From Dehalococcoidia bacterium (GTDB lineage: Bacteria; Chloroflexota; Dehalococcoidia; Tepidiformales; Tepidiformaceae), in assembly GCA_022826585.1 (NCBI GenBank), contig JAJDUR010000069.1, positions 1-37,064 of the forward strand: a stretch of DNA of 37,064 bases, in the 5' to 3' direction. Below are positions 7,163 to 14,101 of the stretch, piece by piece; position 1 is the stretch's first letter, and every line of letters starts with the position of its first letter. A program made the position numbers and the translations under genes. The notes beneath the pieces were generated by a model, which had not been told where the DNA came from, did no database searches, and worked only from the letters and a program-made list of their open reading frames with translations.

Positions 7163-8380
7163 GTGGCAGTAGCCTCAACCACGCTCGAAGGCACCGCGCT
7201 CGAGCGCGTGCACAAGCTCACCCAGGTTATCCGCGAAGGCGGCGACGAAGCGCAGAAGCTCCGCCGCCTCCCAGACGAGACGGTCAACATCCTCATCGAC
7301 GAGGGCATCTTTCGCTTCACCCTCCCGCCCGAGCTCGGCGGCGAGGATGCCAGCTCCATGGAGACCATCGAGGTGCTCGAGGCCATCTCCGCCATCGATG
7401 CCTCCGTCGGCTGGAACGTGATGATCGGCTCCGAGATCAACGCCATGGCCGCCGGCGGCATGGACAAGGACCTCGCCAAGGAGGTCTACCTCGATAACCC
7501 GCGCGTCATCATGTGCGGTGGCGGCGGCCCGGGAACCATCCCCGGCAAGGCCGTCGAGCAGCCCAACGGCGACTTCAAGATCTGGGGCCAGACCACCTTC
7601 CAGAGCGGCTGCCACCAGGTCGAGTGGGCCTTCATGTCCTGCCCCATCTACGAAAGCGAAGACGCCGAGGGCCCGATCATGGACGAGGCCATGGGCATGC
7701 CAAAGATGAAGATGTTCTTCGTCAACAAGTCCAAGTTCGAGATCGTCGATACCTGGGACGTCGCCGGGCTGCGCGGCTCCGGCAGCCACGACGTCAAGTG
7801 CGACGGCGCCATCATCGAGAAGAAGTGGCGGGACGTTGAGCTCGTGTCGCTTCCGGCGCACTACCCCAACCCCGTCTTCCGCATCCCCGTGCCCCTGCGT
7901 CTCTCCTACAACAAGGCGGCCGTGGCCCTGGGTGTCGGTCGCGGCGCCCTCGACGTGTTCGAGGACCTCGCGCAGAACAAGGTGCCGATGCTCTCGAGCG
8001 GCACCCTCCGCGAGCGCCCCGTCGCCCAGTACCGGACGGGCGAGGCCGAGGCCACCGTGCAGGCCGCCCGTGCCTTCGTCATGGAGTCCATGCGCGAGGT
8101 CGAGGACGAGCTCCACGCCGGGGCCGAGCACCCCAGCGCGGAAATCACGAAGAAGGCGCGGCTCGCCTGCACCTTCGCCGCCAACGCCTGCATGCACGCG
8201 GTCGATAGCATCCACAACACCGCCGGCACCACCGGCGCGCGCATGTACAGCCCGCTCGAGCGCAAGCTCCGCGACGCCCACGGCTGCGCCTCCCACCGCT
8301 GGGTCGCGCATCCGCTGTACGAGACCATCGGGAAGCTCTACCTGGGCCACGAGCCCGACTTCGAGTTCCAGGGCGCCTAG
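7163..8380 (+). CDS. Acyl-CoA dehydrogenase-fold flavoprotein (PF08028-type C-terminus)
   Basis: A 405-residue flavoprotein. The N-terminal helical domain contains LRRLPDETVNILIDEGIFRF and LPPELGGEDASSMETIEVLEAIS, and the central beta domain contains WGQTTFQSGCHQVEWAFM and the signature WDVAGLRGSGSHDVKC. The C-terminal helical domain looks like the acyl-CoA dehydrogenase type 2 group, which also includes flavin-dependent hydroxylases of the HsaA/HpaB class. It could therefore be either a dehydrogenase or a reduced-flavin monooxygenase. No reductase partner is adjacent, and the catalytic base is not obvious. The start is GTG with GGGAGG 5 bases upstream. A perfect 11-bp hairpin follows the stop. 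It stands as a single-gene unit. Confidence 0.82.
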   Translation: MAVASTTLEGTALERVHKLTQVIREGGDEAQKLRRLPDETVNILIDEGIFRFTLPPELGGEDASSMETIEVLEAISAIDASVGWNVMIGSEINAMAAGGMDKDLAKEVYLDNPRVIMCGGGGPGTIPGKAVEQPNGDFKIWGQTTFQSGCHQVEWAFMSCPIYESEDAEGPIMDEAMGMPKMKMFFVNKSKFEIVDTWDVAGLRGSGSHDVKCDGAIIEKKWRDVELVSLPAHYPNPVFRIPVPLRLSYNKAAVALGVGRGALDVFEDLAQNKVPMLSSGTLRERPVAQYRTGEAEATVQAARAFVMESMREVEDELHAGAEHPSAEITKKARLACTFAANACMHAVDSIHNTAGTTGARMYSPLERKLRDAHGCASHRWVAHPLYETIGKLYLGHEPDFEFQGA

Positions 8381-8390
8381 TCGACCAACC

Positions 8391-8432
8391 CCTCCGCACC
8401 CAACCAAGAGGCCGGGCGATTCGCCCGGCCTC
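8391..8432 (+). repeat. Left copy of a 42-bp direct repeat containing a terminator
   Basis: This 42-base stretch, beginning CCTCCGCACC and ending at the terminator palindrome, recurs at 9569-9610 in the same orientation with 40 of 42 identical bases. The only difference is AC versus CA at repeat positions 13-14. The two copies bracket the DGQHR-domain gene. This is compatible with a target- or attachment-type duplication, or with homologous insertion at a terminator. Confidence 0.85.
8408..8432 (+). terminator. Terminator hairpin after the acyl-CoA dehydrogenase-like gene
   Basis: Perfect 11-bp stem, GAGGCCGGGCG with its complement, closed by a 3-base ATT loop, 27 bases after the stop codon. 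The following sequence (ATTGCTATT) is T-rich relative to the surroundings but is not a run of T. Confidence 0.75.
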
Positions 8433-8441
8433 ATTGCTATT

Positions 8442-8455
8442 GCGACAAATGTCGC
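8442..8455. promoter_or_regulatory. Palindrome GCGACA-AA-TGTCGC, candidate operator
   Basis: Perfect inverted repeat of 6+6 bases with a 2-base centre, 12 bases upstream of the candidate -35 box of the DGQHR gene. Its position fits an operator. DndB relatives are known to act as transcriptional repressors in some phosphorothioation systems, so autoregulation is possible, but this is inference. Confidence 0.4.
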
Positions 8456-8467
8456 TGTGGCCTTAAT

Positions 8468-8496
8468 TTGAATCATAAAGTCGCAGGCGGTAAAGT
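8468..8496 (+). promoter_or_regulatory. Candidate sigma-70 promoter of the DGQHR-domain gene
   Basis: TTGAAT (8468-8473), exactly 17 bases, then TAAAGT (8491-8496), in an unusually AT-rich stretch for this window. Each box matches four of six consensus bases. It lies 31 bases before the start codon. Confidence 0.45.
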
Positions 8497-8527
8497 CTCA
8501 GTAACTTAAGTAATGGAGTCATGAGTC

Positions 8528-9523
8528 ATGCGAGCACCCGTAGAGATCCCTGCCGTCCGCCACTTCCAGAAGGCGCGAACGTGCTACACGGGACACATGT
8601 CGGCGGAATACTCCGCCCGATTGACCTTTGCTGATAGCTACCCGGAGGATCCCGACTCCGGGCGACTTGGCTACCAGCGCCCACCCGACGAAGCACGAGC
8701 CAAGTCCTTCGCAGCCTATTTGGATGGCCAGGAAGCAGGGTTCATGACACCCCTCCTCTTGAACGCTCGGGGTGGGGTCGAGTTCGTAGAGGTTTCTCCC
8801 GGAAGCGACCTCGGCCACCTGCGGATATCTAGAGAGCAGGCGATCGCAAAGATCGATGGGCAGCATCGTGGGATCGGAGCGGAGAAGTTCCTTGATAACC
8901 CCGACTACCCAATCCCCTTCATGATGTTCGACGACCTTGACACCAAGCTGGAAGAGCAACTCTTCATAGCCATCAACCGTGAGCAAAAGAAGGTGTCGAT
9001 GAGCCACGTCCACTTCGTAGGGCGCGAAGGGGACGAACTTGCTGAACTGGTCATCAGGCTCGAGTCCGATCCTGACTCGCCTTGGTTCCACAAGGTCAAC
9101 CTGATCGGCGCGCGTGGCACCGGCAGACCCACTAGCCTTCAGTCGCTTCGGTCCGGCTTGGAAGACCTTCTGGATTCGGGAAAGATCAAGGCGCTTACGA
9201 TTGATGAGCGTTACGAGATTGCCAAGGCGTATTGGCAGGTCGTCTCAGAGGTCTGGCCGGAGGCATGGGAGAATCCCCGAGGACATCTCCTCACCAAGTC
9301 CATCGGCATGATCGCCCTCAGCCAGCTAGGTCGCGACATCCTGCCCCAGTGCCTGAATGGGCGGGGAAGCCCGCCGGGCCACATCCTCGACAAGGCGAAG
9401 GTCGCCGAAGTGCTTGGACGGGCGACGCATGTTGACTGGTCCAGTGGTGGGGACTTCCAGGGCATCGCTGGTAGGGGCGGTGCCAAGATCGTCAAGGACC
9501 AGCTTGATCGCATCATTTTCTGA
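8528..9523 (+). CDS. DGQHR-domain protein (DndB/DpdB-like)
   Basis: A 331-residue protein with the defining motif IDGQHRGIG (DGQHR at 110-114) and the companion segment FIAINREQKKVS (146-157), found in DndB-type proteins. DndB regulates DNA phosphorothioation operons, and DGQHR proteins also occur in deazaguanine DNA-modification clusters; the biochemical activity of the domain is unsettled. No dndA/C/D/E, dpd or restriction gene is in the window, so this is an orphan. The codon mix (GAT, CTT, AGC, ACA-type codons) is less GC-biased than its neighbours. Together with the two terminator-containing repeats on each side, this suggests horizontal acquisition. The ribosome-binding site is weak (GGAG about 9 bases upstream of ATG 8528). 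An upstream ATG at 8514 meets a stop after three codons. Confidence 0.88.
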   Translation: MRAPVEIPAVRHFQKARTCYTGHMSAEYSARLTFADSYPEDPDSGRLGYQRPPDEARAKSFAAYLDGQEAGFMTPLLLNARGGVEFVEVSPGSDLGHLRISREQAIAKIDGQHRGIGAEKFLDNPDYPIPFMMFDDLDTKLEEQLFIAINREQKKVSMSHVHFVGREGDELAELVIRLESDPDSPWFHKVNLIGARGTGRPTSLQSLRSGLEDLLDSGKIKALTIDERYEIAKAYWQVVSEVWPEAWENPRGHLLTKSIGMIALSQLGRDILPQCLNGRGSPPGHILDKAKVAEVLGRATHVDWSSGGDFQGIAGRGGAKIVKDQLDRIIF

Positions 9524-9568
9524 GCCACCTGCCTGTTGCTTGGGAGCCCGGGGACACGAATCGGTAGT

Positions 9569-9610
9569 CCTCCGCACCCACACAAGAGGCCGGGCGATTC
9601 GCCCGGCCTC
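9569..9610 (+). repeat. Right copy of the 42-bp direct repeat
   Basis: Same orientation and 40 of 42 bases identical to 8391-8432. It lies 45 bases after the DGQHR stop codon and 10 bases before the end of the convergent CoA-transferase gene. Distance between the two repeat starts is 1,178 bases. Confidence 0.85.
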
Positions 9611-9613
9611 TTG
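9583..9613. terminator. Bidirectional terminator between DGQHR gene and CoA-transferase gene
   Basis: The same 11-bp GAGGCCGGGCG stem as at 8408-8432, here extended to 14 bp by flanking CAA and TTG, with an ATT loop. It sits between convergent genes and can serve both strands. Confidence 0.75.
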
Positions 9614-9620
9614 CGTTGCC

Positions 9621-10811
9621 CTACCCGATGATGCCCGCCTCCGCCAGATCCGCGAGCTCGCCGTCGTCCAGACTCAGGTCGGCCGTCAGCACCTCGTGCG
9701 TGTGCTGGCCCAACAGGGGCGAGGCCACGAGCGGCACCTCGCTCTCCGACATGCGGGGCGGCCAGCCCAGCAACTGCACCTCCCCCCACTCCTCGTGCTC
9801 GACCGTCTTCACGAAGCCGCGCGCGTTCAGGTGCTCGTTCTCGTAGATGTCTTGCGTGTCCAGGACCGCCCCGCAGGGCACGCCCGCCTCCCCGAGCACG
9901 CGCATCACCTCGTGCTTGTCGCGCACGGAGGTCCACGCCTCGATCTCTTCCGCCAGGGCGTCGCTGTTTTCCCGCCGTCCCGCGATGTCCGCGAACCGCT
10001 CGTCCTTGCCGAGGTCCGGGCGTCCGATGGCGCCGCAGAAGGCGTCCCACATCCGGGGCGTCACGATCAGCAGGATCACGTAGTCGTTCGGCCCGCCGGG
10101 CGCGCACCGGTATAGCCTCGACGTGGCCGTCGCGCCCACGCCCGTGCGTGGCGCGGCCCTGCGGCCCCAGTCCGCCCCGCTCGAGATGGCCGTTCGCAGC
10201 CAGTAGGTCATCGCCTCCTGCATGGAGATCTCGAGGGCCTGGCCCTCGCCCGTCCGCAGCCGCTGGATGTAGGCGGCGCAAATGGCTAGCGCCATCTGCA
10301 CCCCCGTGCCCGAGTCGCCCACCGTGATTCCCGGACGCAGGGGCGGACCGTCCGGCTCACCCGTTACCGCCACCGACCCGCCCGCCGCCTGCGCGATCAT
10401 GTCGAAGCACTTGTAGTCCGAGTACGGCCCCGACAGCCCGAACCCCTTGATGCGCGCGTAGATGATGGCGGGGTTCGCCGCCTTCATCACGTCGTAGGTG
10501 AGGCCGAGCTTCTCCATGACGCCCGGTCCGTAGTTCTCCACGAACACGTCGTAGTGTGGCGCCAGCCGGAGCAAGAGGTCCCGCCCCTGCGGGTTCTGCA
10601 GGTCCAGCGCGAGGCTCCGCTTGTTGCTGTTCCAGTTGACGAAGTAAGGGGAGTTGTCCTGGCCCGTGTAGACCCCCCGACCGGGATCGCCCACGCCCGG
10701 CCGTTCGATCTTCACGACGTCCGCTCCCAGCCAGGCGAGCGCCTGCGTGCACGAGGTTCCCGCCTCGTACTGCGTCATGTCGAGGATTCGCACTCCATCC
10801 AGGGCGGGCAT
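9621..10811 (-). CDS. CaiB/BaiF family CoA-transferase
   Basis: A 396-residue type III CoA-transferase, which moves CoA between an acyl-CoA and a free carboxylate via an aspartyl-CoA anhydride. Seen are the N-terminal LDGVRILDMTQYEAG and CTQALAWLGADVVKIERPG with GDPGR, NSNKRSLALDLQNPQGRDLL, IKGFGLSGPY, and the catalytic-Asp region ITVGDSGTGVQMALA with Asp166 in the usual position. The length fits the family. The substrate (formyl-, succinyl-, carnitinyl- or bile acid-type) cannot be read from sequence. The ATG at 10811 was preferred over GTG 10814 because GGAGG is 6 bases from the ATG. No operon partner is seen: the gene is divergent from the DUF402 gene and convergent with the DGQHR islet. 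Confidence 0.9.
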   Translation of the reverse strand: MPALDGVRILDMTQYEAGTSCTQALAWLGADVVKIERPGVGDPGRGVYTGQDNSPYFVNWNSNKRSLALDLQNPQGRDLLLRLAPHYDVFVENYGPGVMEKLGLTYDVMKAANPAIIYARIKGFGLSGPYSDYKCFDMIAQAAGGSVAVTGEPDGPPLRPGITVGDSGTGVQMALAICAAYIQRLRTGEGQALEISMQEAMTYWLRTAISSGADWGRRAAPRTGVGATATSRLYRCAPGGPNDYVILLIVTPRMWDAFCGAIGRPDLGKDERFADIAGRRENSDALAEEIEAWTSVRDKHEVMRVLGEAGVPCGAVLDTQDIYENEHLNARGFVKTVEHEEWGEVQLLGWPPRMSESEVPLVASPLLGQHTHEVLTADLSLDDGELADLAEAGIIG

Positions 10812-10906
10812 CACGTTCCTCCGGGGGCAGCAGCCGGTTCCGCCCGCAGTCTAGAGCGTTGCCCTCCCCGTTTGTCGCTGTCCCGGAGCCCGCCTACGCT
10901 GGCTCG

Positions 10907-11446
10907 ATGCCCCCCGACCGCATCCGCGTCGACTTTCGCAAGTACCCGGATACCCAGCACTGGCAGTACGACCTCCTCTGGCTTGCCGAGGACGAGTACG
11001 GCGCCTGGCTCTGGGGGCCGCCCGGCACCCGCGCCCAGCGGAGCGACGAGCCCCCCATCACCTTCAAGTCCACCAACCTCAAGCTCGTCACCGACGGCTG
11101 GTGGGCGGGCATCTGGCAGGAGACCGGCGAACCCGAGGTCTACGTCGACATCGCCACGCCCCCCGTCTGGAGCGAGGGCCGGGTCACGATGATCGACCTC
11201 GACCTCGATGTCGCCCGCCTGCGCTCCGGCGAGGTCCGCGTGCTCGACGAGGACGAGTTCGCCGAACACCAGGTCGAGCTGGGCTACCCCCGGGACCTCA
11301 TCGAGGGCGCCCGCGCCTCCTGCGAGCGCGTGCGCGCCATGCTGGAACGCAACGAGGAGCCCTTCGCCACGGTCGCCGCCGCCCGCCTCGCCGAGGCGGT
11401 CGCCATCGCCGGCGAGGGCGACGCCGCCGGAACGGCCGTCGAGTAG
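10907..11446 (+). CDS. DUF402-domain protein
   Basis: A 179-residue protein with a DUF402 domain. It has KYPDTQHWQYDLLWLAEDEYGAWLW, then the conserved region around VYVDIATPPVW, VTMIDLDLDVARL and VRVLDEDEFAEH. The family has the FomD/YgaC-like fold, and characterised members are metal-dependent nucleoside di/triphosphate or phosphonate-nucleotide hydrolases. The three Asp/Glu-rich strands here are where metal is held. The start at ATG 10907 is chosen because the domain begins there. No clear ribosome-binding site precedes it, and a TTG at 10859 could add 16 residues. The stop codon lies inside a terminator stem shared with the next gene. Confidence 0.8.
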   Translation: MPPDRIRVDFRKYPDTQHWQYDLLWLAEDEYGAWLWGPPGTRAQRSDEPPITFKSTNLKLVTDGWWAGIWQETGEPEVYVDIATPPVWSEGRVTMIDLDLDVARLRSGEVRVLDEDEFAEHQVELGYPRDLIEGARASCERVRAMLERNEEPFATVAAARLAEAVAIAGEGDAAGTAVE

Positions 11447-11468
11447 GCGGGACCGGGGGCCCGCCTAC
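11443..11468. terminator. Shared bidirectional terminator containing both stop codons
   Basis: Perfect 9-bp inverted repeat GTAGGCGGG / CCCGCCTAC with an 8-base loop. The TAG of the plus-strand DUF402 gene (11444-11446) and the TAG of the minus-strand lipoprotein gene (11467-11465) lie within opposite arms. There is no T-run, so termination efficiency is uncertain. Confidence 0.55.
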
Positions 11469-12238
11469 TCCCCCGGGAACTCGTCGGCCGGGAAGACGTC
11501 GTTGATGAGCTGCAGGTCCTCGCCCGGGCAGTGCGGCAGCCAGACGCGGCGCCACTCCTCCCTGGCGATGTGATAGAGCACCGTGTCGCCGACCACGACC
11601 TCCGCCTCCAGCTCGTAGCGGTGGTGGCGGCTGATCCTGACGCCCTCGTGCGGAAGCTCGAACTCGATCGGGAACCCGTCGAGCCCCTCCCTGCTCGTTT
11701 CCGTGACCAGCACCGGCGCCTCCGGTTCCGTCACGTCGACCAACCACACGCGCAGCGCCGCCCCCTCGGGCAGCGTCCGATCCTCGAAGCTCGAGTGGAT
11801 CACCCCCGGTAAAGGCTCGACGCACGTGTCGAACGGGTTGGTGGAGACTACCACCACGTCGCTCTGCCAGGGGGCGCCCCTCGTGAGGACGGGGTGGACG
11901 GTGTCGTTGACGTAGAGCAGCTCGTCGCCACGCCTCACCTCGGCGCTGAGCGAGTACTCACGGCCACCGGCAACCTCATCGGGGTCGAACTCGATGCGGA
12001 AGCGAACCGGCAGCTGCTCCGCGTTCTCGATGACGTCCCGCCCCAGCTCCACCGCCGGCGCATCGGCCAGCGACGTGTCCAGCAGCCTGACGGTCACGAC
12101 GGCGCCTTCGGGCAGCTCGACCTCGCGCGCGAACCGCACCTCCCCGGTGACCGCGCCGCCTGATCCGGCGGAACTGCAGGCGGCGGTCATGGCGACGACC
12201 GCGGCCATGGCGGCCATGGCGAGGCGGGGACTGCCCAT
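11465..12238 (-). CDS. Lipoprotein with two YbaY-like domains
   Basis: A 257-residue predicted lipoprotein. It has a short hydrophobic leader with a TAAC lipobox (Cys21) followed by a Gly/Ser linker. It then has two similar YbaY-type beta-sandwich repeats. The first (about 30-125) contains LPEGAVVTVRLLDTSLADAPA, PVRFRIEFDPDEV and YSLSAEVRRGDELLYVND. The second (about 145-240) contains LPEGAALRVWLVDVTEPEAPV, PIEFELPHEGV and YELEAEVVVGDTVLYH. YbaY domains occur in surface lipoproteins of unknown role, often annotated as secretion-chaperone-like. The start is the ATG at 12238; no clear ribosome-binding site is seen and an upstream TTG two codons earlier is possible. Confidence 0.75.
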   Translation of the reverse strand: MGSPRLAMAAMAAVVAMTAACSSAGSGGAVTGEVRFAREVELPEGAVVTVRLLDTSLADAPAVELGRDVIENAEQLPVRFRIEFDPDEVAGGREYSLSAEVRRGDELLYVNDTVHPVLTRGAPWQSDVVVVSTNPFDTCVEPLPGVIHSSFEDRTLPEGAALRVWLVDVTEPEAPVLVTETSREGLDGFPIEFELPHEGVRISRHHRYELEAEVVVGDTVLYHIAREEWRRVWLPHCPGEDLQLINDVFPADEFPGE

Positions 12239-12370
12239 GCTCAAGAGTATGCGCCGAACGGCGGAGCCGTTCCCCGGAGCCGGGCTGGAGTGCACCTGTA
12301 TCCGGGGCGGATCGAGGGTCGGCGGATGCCGGCCCATGCCGCCCCGTTCAGGGCCTTCGAATGGCAGGTG

Positions 12371-12446
12371 TGGTACGCCAGAGAGGATTCGAACCTCTGA
12401 CCTCTACCTCCGCAGGGTAGCGCTCTATCCACTGAGCTACTGGCGC
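12371..12446 (-). tRNA. tRNA-Arg, anticodon GCG
   Basis: A 76-base cloverleaf with encoded CCA. The acceptor GCGCCAG pairs with CTGGCGT (first pair G-U), the D-arm is GCTC/GAGC, the anticodon stem CTACC/GGTAG holds loop CTGCGGA, and the T-arm is AGAGG TTCGAAT CCTCT. Anticodon GCG reads CGC. Most bacteria use ACG (A34 edited to inosine) for this box. It follows tRNA-Leu by 10 bases and is probably co-transcribed with it. Confidence 0.95.
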
Positions 12447-12456
12447 ACGTCGTTTC

Positions 12457-12544
12457 TGGTGCCGAAGGTGAGATTTGAACTCACACGCCCGCAAGGGGCA
12501 CTACGCCCTGAACGTAGCGCGTCTGCCTGTTCCGCCACTTCGGC
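12457..12544 (-). tRNA. tRNA-Leu, anticodon CAG
   Basis: An 88-base class II tRNA with long variable arm and encoded CCA. The acceptor GCCGAAG pairs with CTTCGGC, and the anticodon stem CTACG/CGTAG holds loop TTCAGGG, giving CAG (codon CTG). The variable arm is TGCCCCTTGCGGGCG and the T-arm is GTGAG TTCAAAT CTCAC. Confidence 0.96.
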
Positions 12545-12554
12545 GCCAACGACC

Positions 12555-12583
12555 ATTATCTTCCGGCGTCCGCTCGCCTTCAA
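12555..12583 (-). promoter_or_regulatory. Promoter of the tRNA-Leu/tRNA-Arg pair
   Basis: Minus-strand TTGAAG (12583-12578), exactly 17 bases, then GATAAT (12560-12555). The expected start site is 4-6 bases before the mature tRNA-Leu 5' end. Confidence 0.6.
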
Positions 12584-12602
12584 ACCACGCGCCCTCCGCA
12601 GG

Positions 12603-12631
12603 TGGCCAACGACAATGCTCGGCCCTAGACT
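12603..12631 (+). promoter_or_regulatory. Candidate promoter of tRNA-Val
   Basis: TGGCCA (12603-12608), 17 bases, then TAGACT (12626-12631), ending 9 bases before the tRNA-Val 5' end. Each box matches four of six consensus bases. Confidence 0.4.
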
Positions 12632-12640
12632 CAGAGGGCT

Positions 12641-12717
12641 GGGCGGTTAGCTCAGATGGTTAGAGCGCGTCGTTCACACCGACGAGGCCACTGGTTCGAG
12701 TCCAGTATCGCCCACCA
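12641..12717 (+). tRNA. tRNA-Val, anticodon CAC
   Basis: A 77-base cloverleaf with encoded CCA. The acceptor GGGCGGT pairs with ATCGCCC, the D-arm GCTCAGATGGTTAGAGC is standard, the anticodon stem CGTCG/CGACG holds loop TTCACAC giving CAC (codon GTG), and the T-arm is ACTGG TTCGAGT CCAGT. Confidence 0.96.
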
Positions 12718-12785
12718 GCACCTTCGCCCGGCCCTCCGCTCCGTCGCTTGCCCGCGGGGCTGCACGTTCCTCCCTGGAGCTGTTG

Positions 12786-13268
12786 CTACCGTGGGGAAGA
12801 CTGATCGAGGAGGGCATGGTTGGCCATGATCCTGGAGACGACCGACGACAGGGTGGCAATCTCCTCCTCGCTCACGCCTTCCAGCAGCCGCGAGTCCTGC
12901 GCCTGGACGTGCTGGTACAGCCTCCAGGCGAGGTACCGTCCGCGTTCCGTAAGCGCCAGCAACATGGCGCGAGGATCCGCCGCTCCCTCCCCGTAGCGCA
13001 GGAGCCCCCGGTCGACGAGTTTCCCCACCAGTTGGGAGAGGCGCTCGCGGTCGATGGGGAGAACGTCGGCCAGCTGGGAGAGGGTTCGTTCCCGCTTCTC
13101 GACCAATGCTCGCAGCAGCACGAATTCCAGCGCGGTGAGTCCATGGGCCGCCGTCTGCCGCTCGATGCTTCTCACGACCGCCTGTGCGAGTCCGGCTACC
13201 CAGCCTTCCAGATCGAACTGTAGCGTCCGCGCACCGCTCGATGGTGCGCCTGCAGGTTGTCTATCCAT
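12786..13268 (-). CDS. MarR-family transcriptional regulator (first of two)
   Basis: A 160-residue winged-helix repressor/activator. The dimerisation helices flank a DNA-binding core: LTALEFVLLRALVEKRERTLSQLADVLPIDRERLSQLVGKLVDRGLL is the helix-turn-helix, and YGEGAADPRAMLLALTERGR contains the wing with the family's Asp-x-Arg. Ligand unknown. Its upstream region holds a TATGAT -10-like box (13309-13304) 17 bases from a poor -35 (CTAACG). It is preceded by a paralogous MarR gene on the same strand, 123 bases away, so both may be separately transcribed. No neighbouring efflux or enzyme gene on the same transcript shows what it controls. Confidence 0.88.
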   Translation of the reverse strand: MDRQPAGAPSSGARTLQFDLEGWVAGLAQAVVRSIERQTAAHGLTALEFVLLRALVEKRERTLSQLADVLPIDRERLSQLVGKLVDRGLLRYGEGAADPRAMLLALTERGRYLAWRLYQHVQAQDSRLLEGVSEEEIATLSSVVSRIMANHALLDQSSPR

Positions 13269-13391
13269 CCGTATTGTCCCGTGCAGAGTAGTGACACGTT
13301 CGTATCATAACTCCTGGAAGGGCAACCGTTAGGGCAGGCAAGCGAGGGCCCGCAATCGAGTCCTTCGGTGCGAGAAGGGACGCTGCCGTGG

Positions 13392-13895
13392 TTACCGCGC
13401 CTGGGAACGCTCCAGGTTCGCGTGGTTGGCCAGGATCTTGTCCGTGACCGCCCGAAGCGCGTCCAGCTCCTCGGCGCTCACGCCGGTAAGGAGCTGCGCT
13501 TCGTGCTGGTTGACCCGTGCGCAGAGCTCGTCCGTGACCTCACGCCCCGTCTTCGTCAACTTCAGCAGGACCACGCGGCGGTCGTCGGTCCTTCTGCGCC
13601 GGCGCAGGTAGCCCCGGTCGACCAACCTCGAGACGAGCCTGCTGATCCGCGGTGCGTCCGCGGGCAGGAGGTCTGCCAGGTGGGTGACCGTCCACTCATC
13701 CTTGTCGTTGAAGGCCTTCAGGATGGCGAACTCCATATTGATGAGGCCGAGCGGCTCAAGTTGCCGCTCCATGCCCTTCACTACGGCGTTCACCAGGAGC
13801 GCCACCCCCTCCGCAAGTGCAGCAGGTGGACCCCCCTCCTGGGAATACTCTTCACTGTCCGTCGTTCGCGCTGTATCAGCTATGTTCGTAGACAC
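13392..13895 (-). CDS. MarR-family transcriptional regulator (second of two)
   Basis: A 167-residue winged-helix protein paralogous to the neighbouring MarR gene. The core is LINMEFAILKAFNDKDEWTVTHLADLLPADAPRISRLVSRLVDRGYL, with wing RRRRTDDRRVVLLKLTKTGR carrying the conserved Asp-Asp-Arg-Arg. The C-termini also match in layout (EELDALRAVTDKILANHANLE versus EEIATLSSVVSRIMANHALLD), which points to tandem duplication followed by divergence. The start is GTG 13895, with GGAG about 8 bases upstream. Residues 1-28 are an acidic, probably disordered extension. The 206-base gap upstream (13896-14101) holds this gene's promoter region; I see no clear gene or strong terminator in it. Confidence 0.88.
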   Translation of the reverse strand: MSTNIADTARTTDSEEYSQEGGPPAALAEGVALLVNAVVKGMERQLEPLGLINMEFAILKAFNDKDEWTVTHLADLLPADAPRISRLVSRLVDRGYLRRRRRTDDRRVVLLKLTKTGREVTDELCARVNQHEAQLLTGVSAEELDALRAVTDKILANHANLERSQAR

Positions 13896-14101
13896 CCGAT
13901 CGCTCCAACAAATGGTGCGCGGCGCAGTATGTACTATTTAGAGCCCTCGTGGTGAGCGATCTGCACCGAATCTGTGAGCATGCTGACACTTTTCGGCGCA
14001 AAATTCGAGCCCCCACCAGTTTTTCGCCCCCTCTGGCCCCGATTTCGGGCCAACAGCGGGAGGTTGGAACCCCCTCCGACGTGGAGCGCTGAGCGACCGC
14101 G

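Noticed and set aside
7175-8476. 433-residue open frame on the minus strand opposite the acyl-CoA dehydrogenase-like gene
   Set aside because: It is a Val/Gly/Asp/His-rich antisense reading of a real gene in GC-rich DNA, with no recognisable domain.
8433-9568. Insertion sequence or prophage remnant
   Set aside because: No transposase, integrase, terminal inverted repeats or phage gene is visible; only the flanking direct repeats suggest mobility.
13896-14101. Possible small gene or terminator in the 206-base gap
   Set aside because: Only weak imperfect inverted repeats (for example around GGGCC) and no reading frame with a convincing ribosome-binding site.
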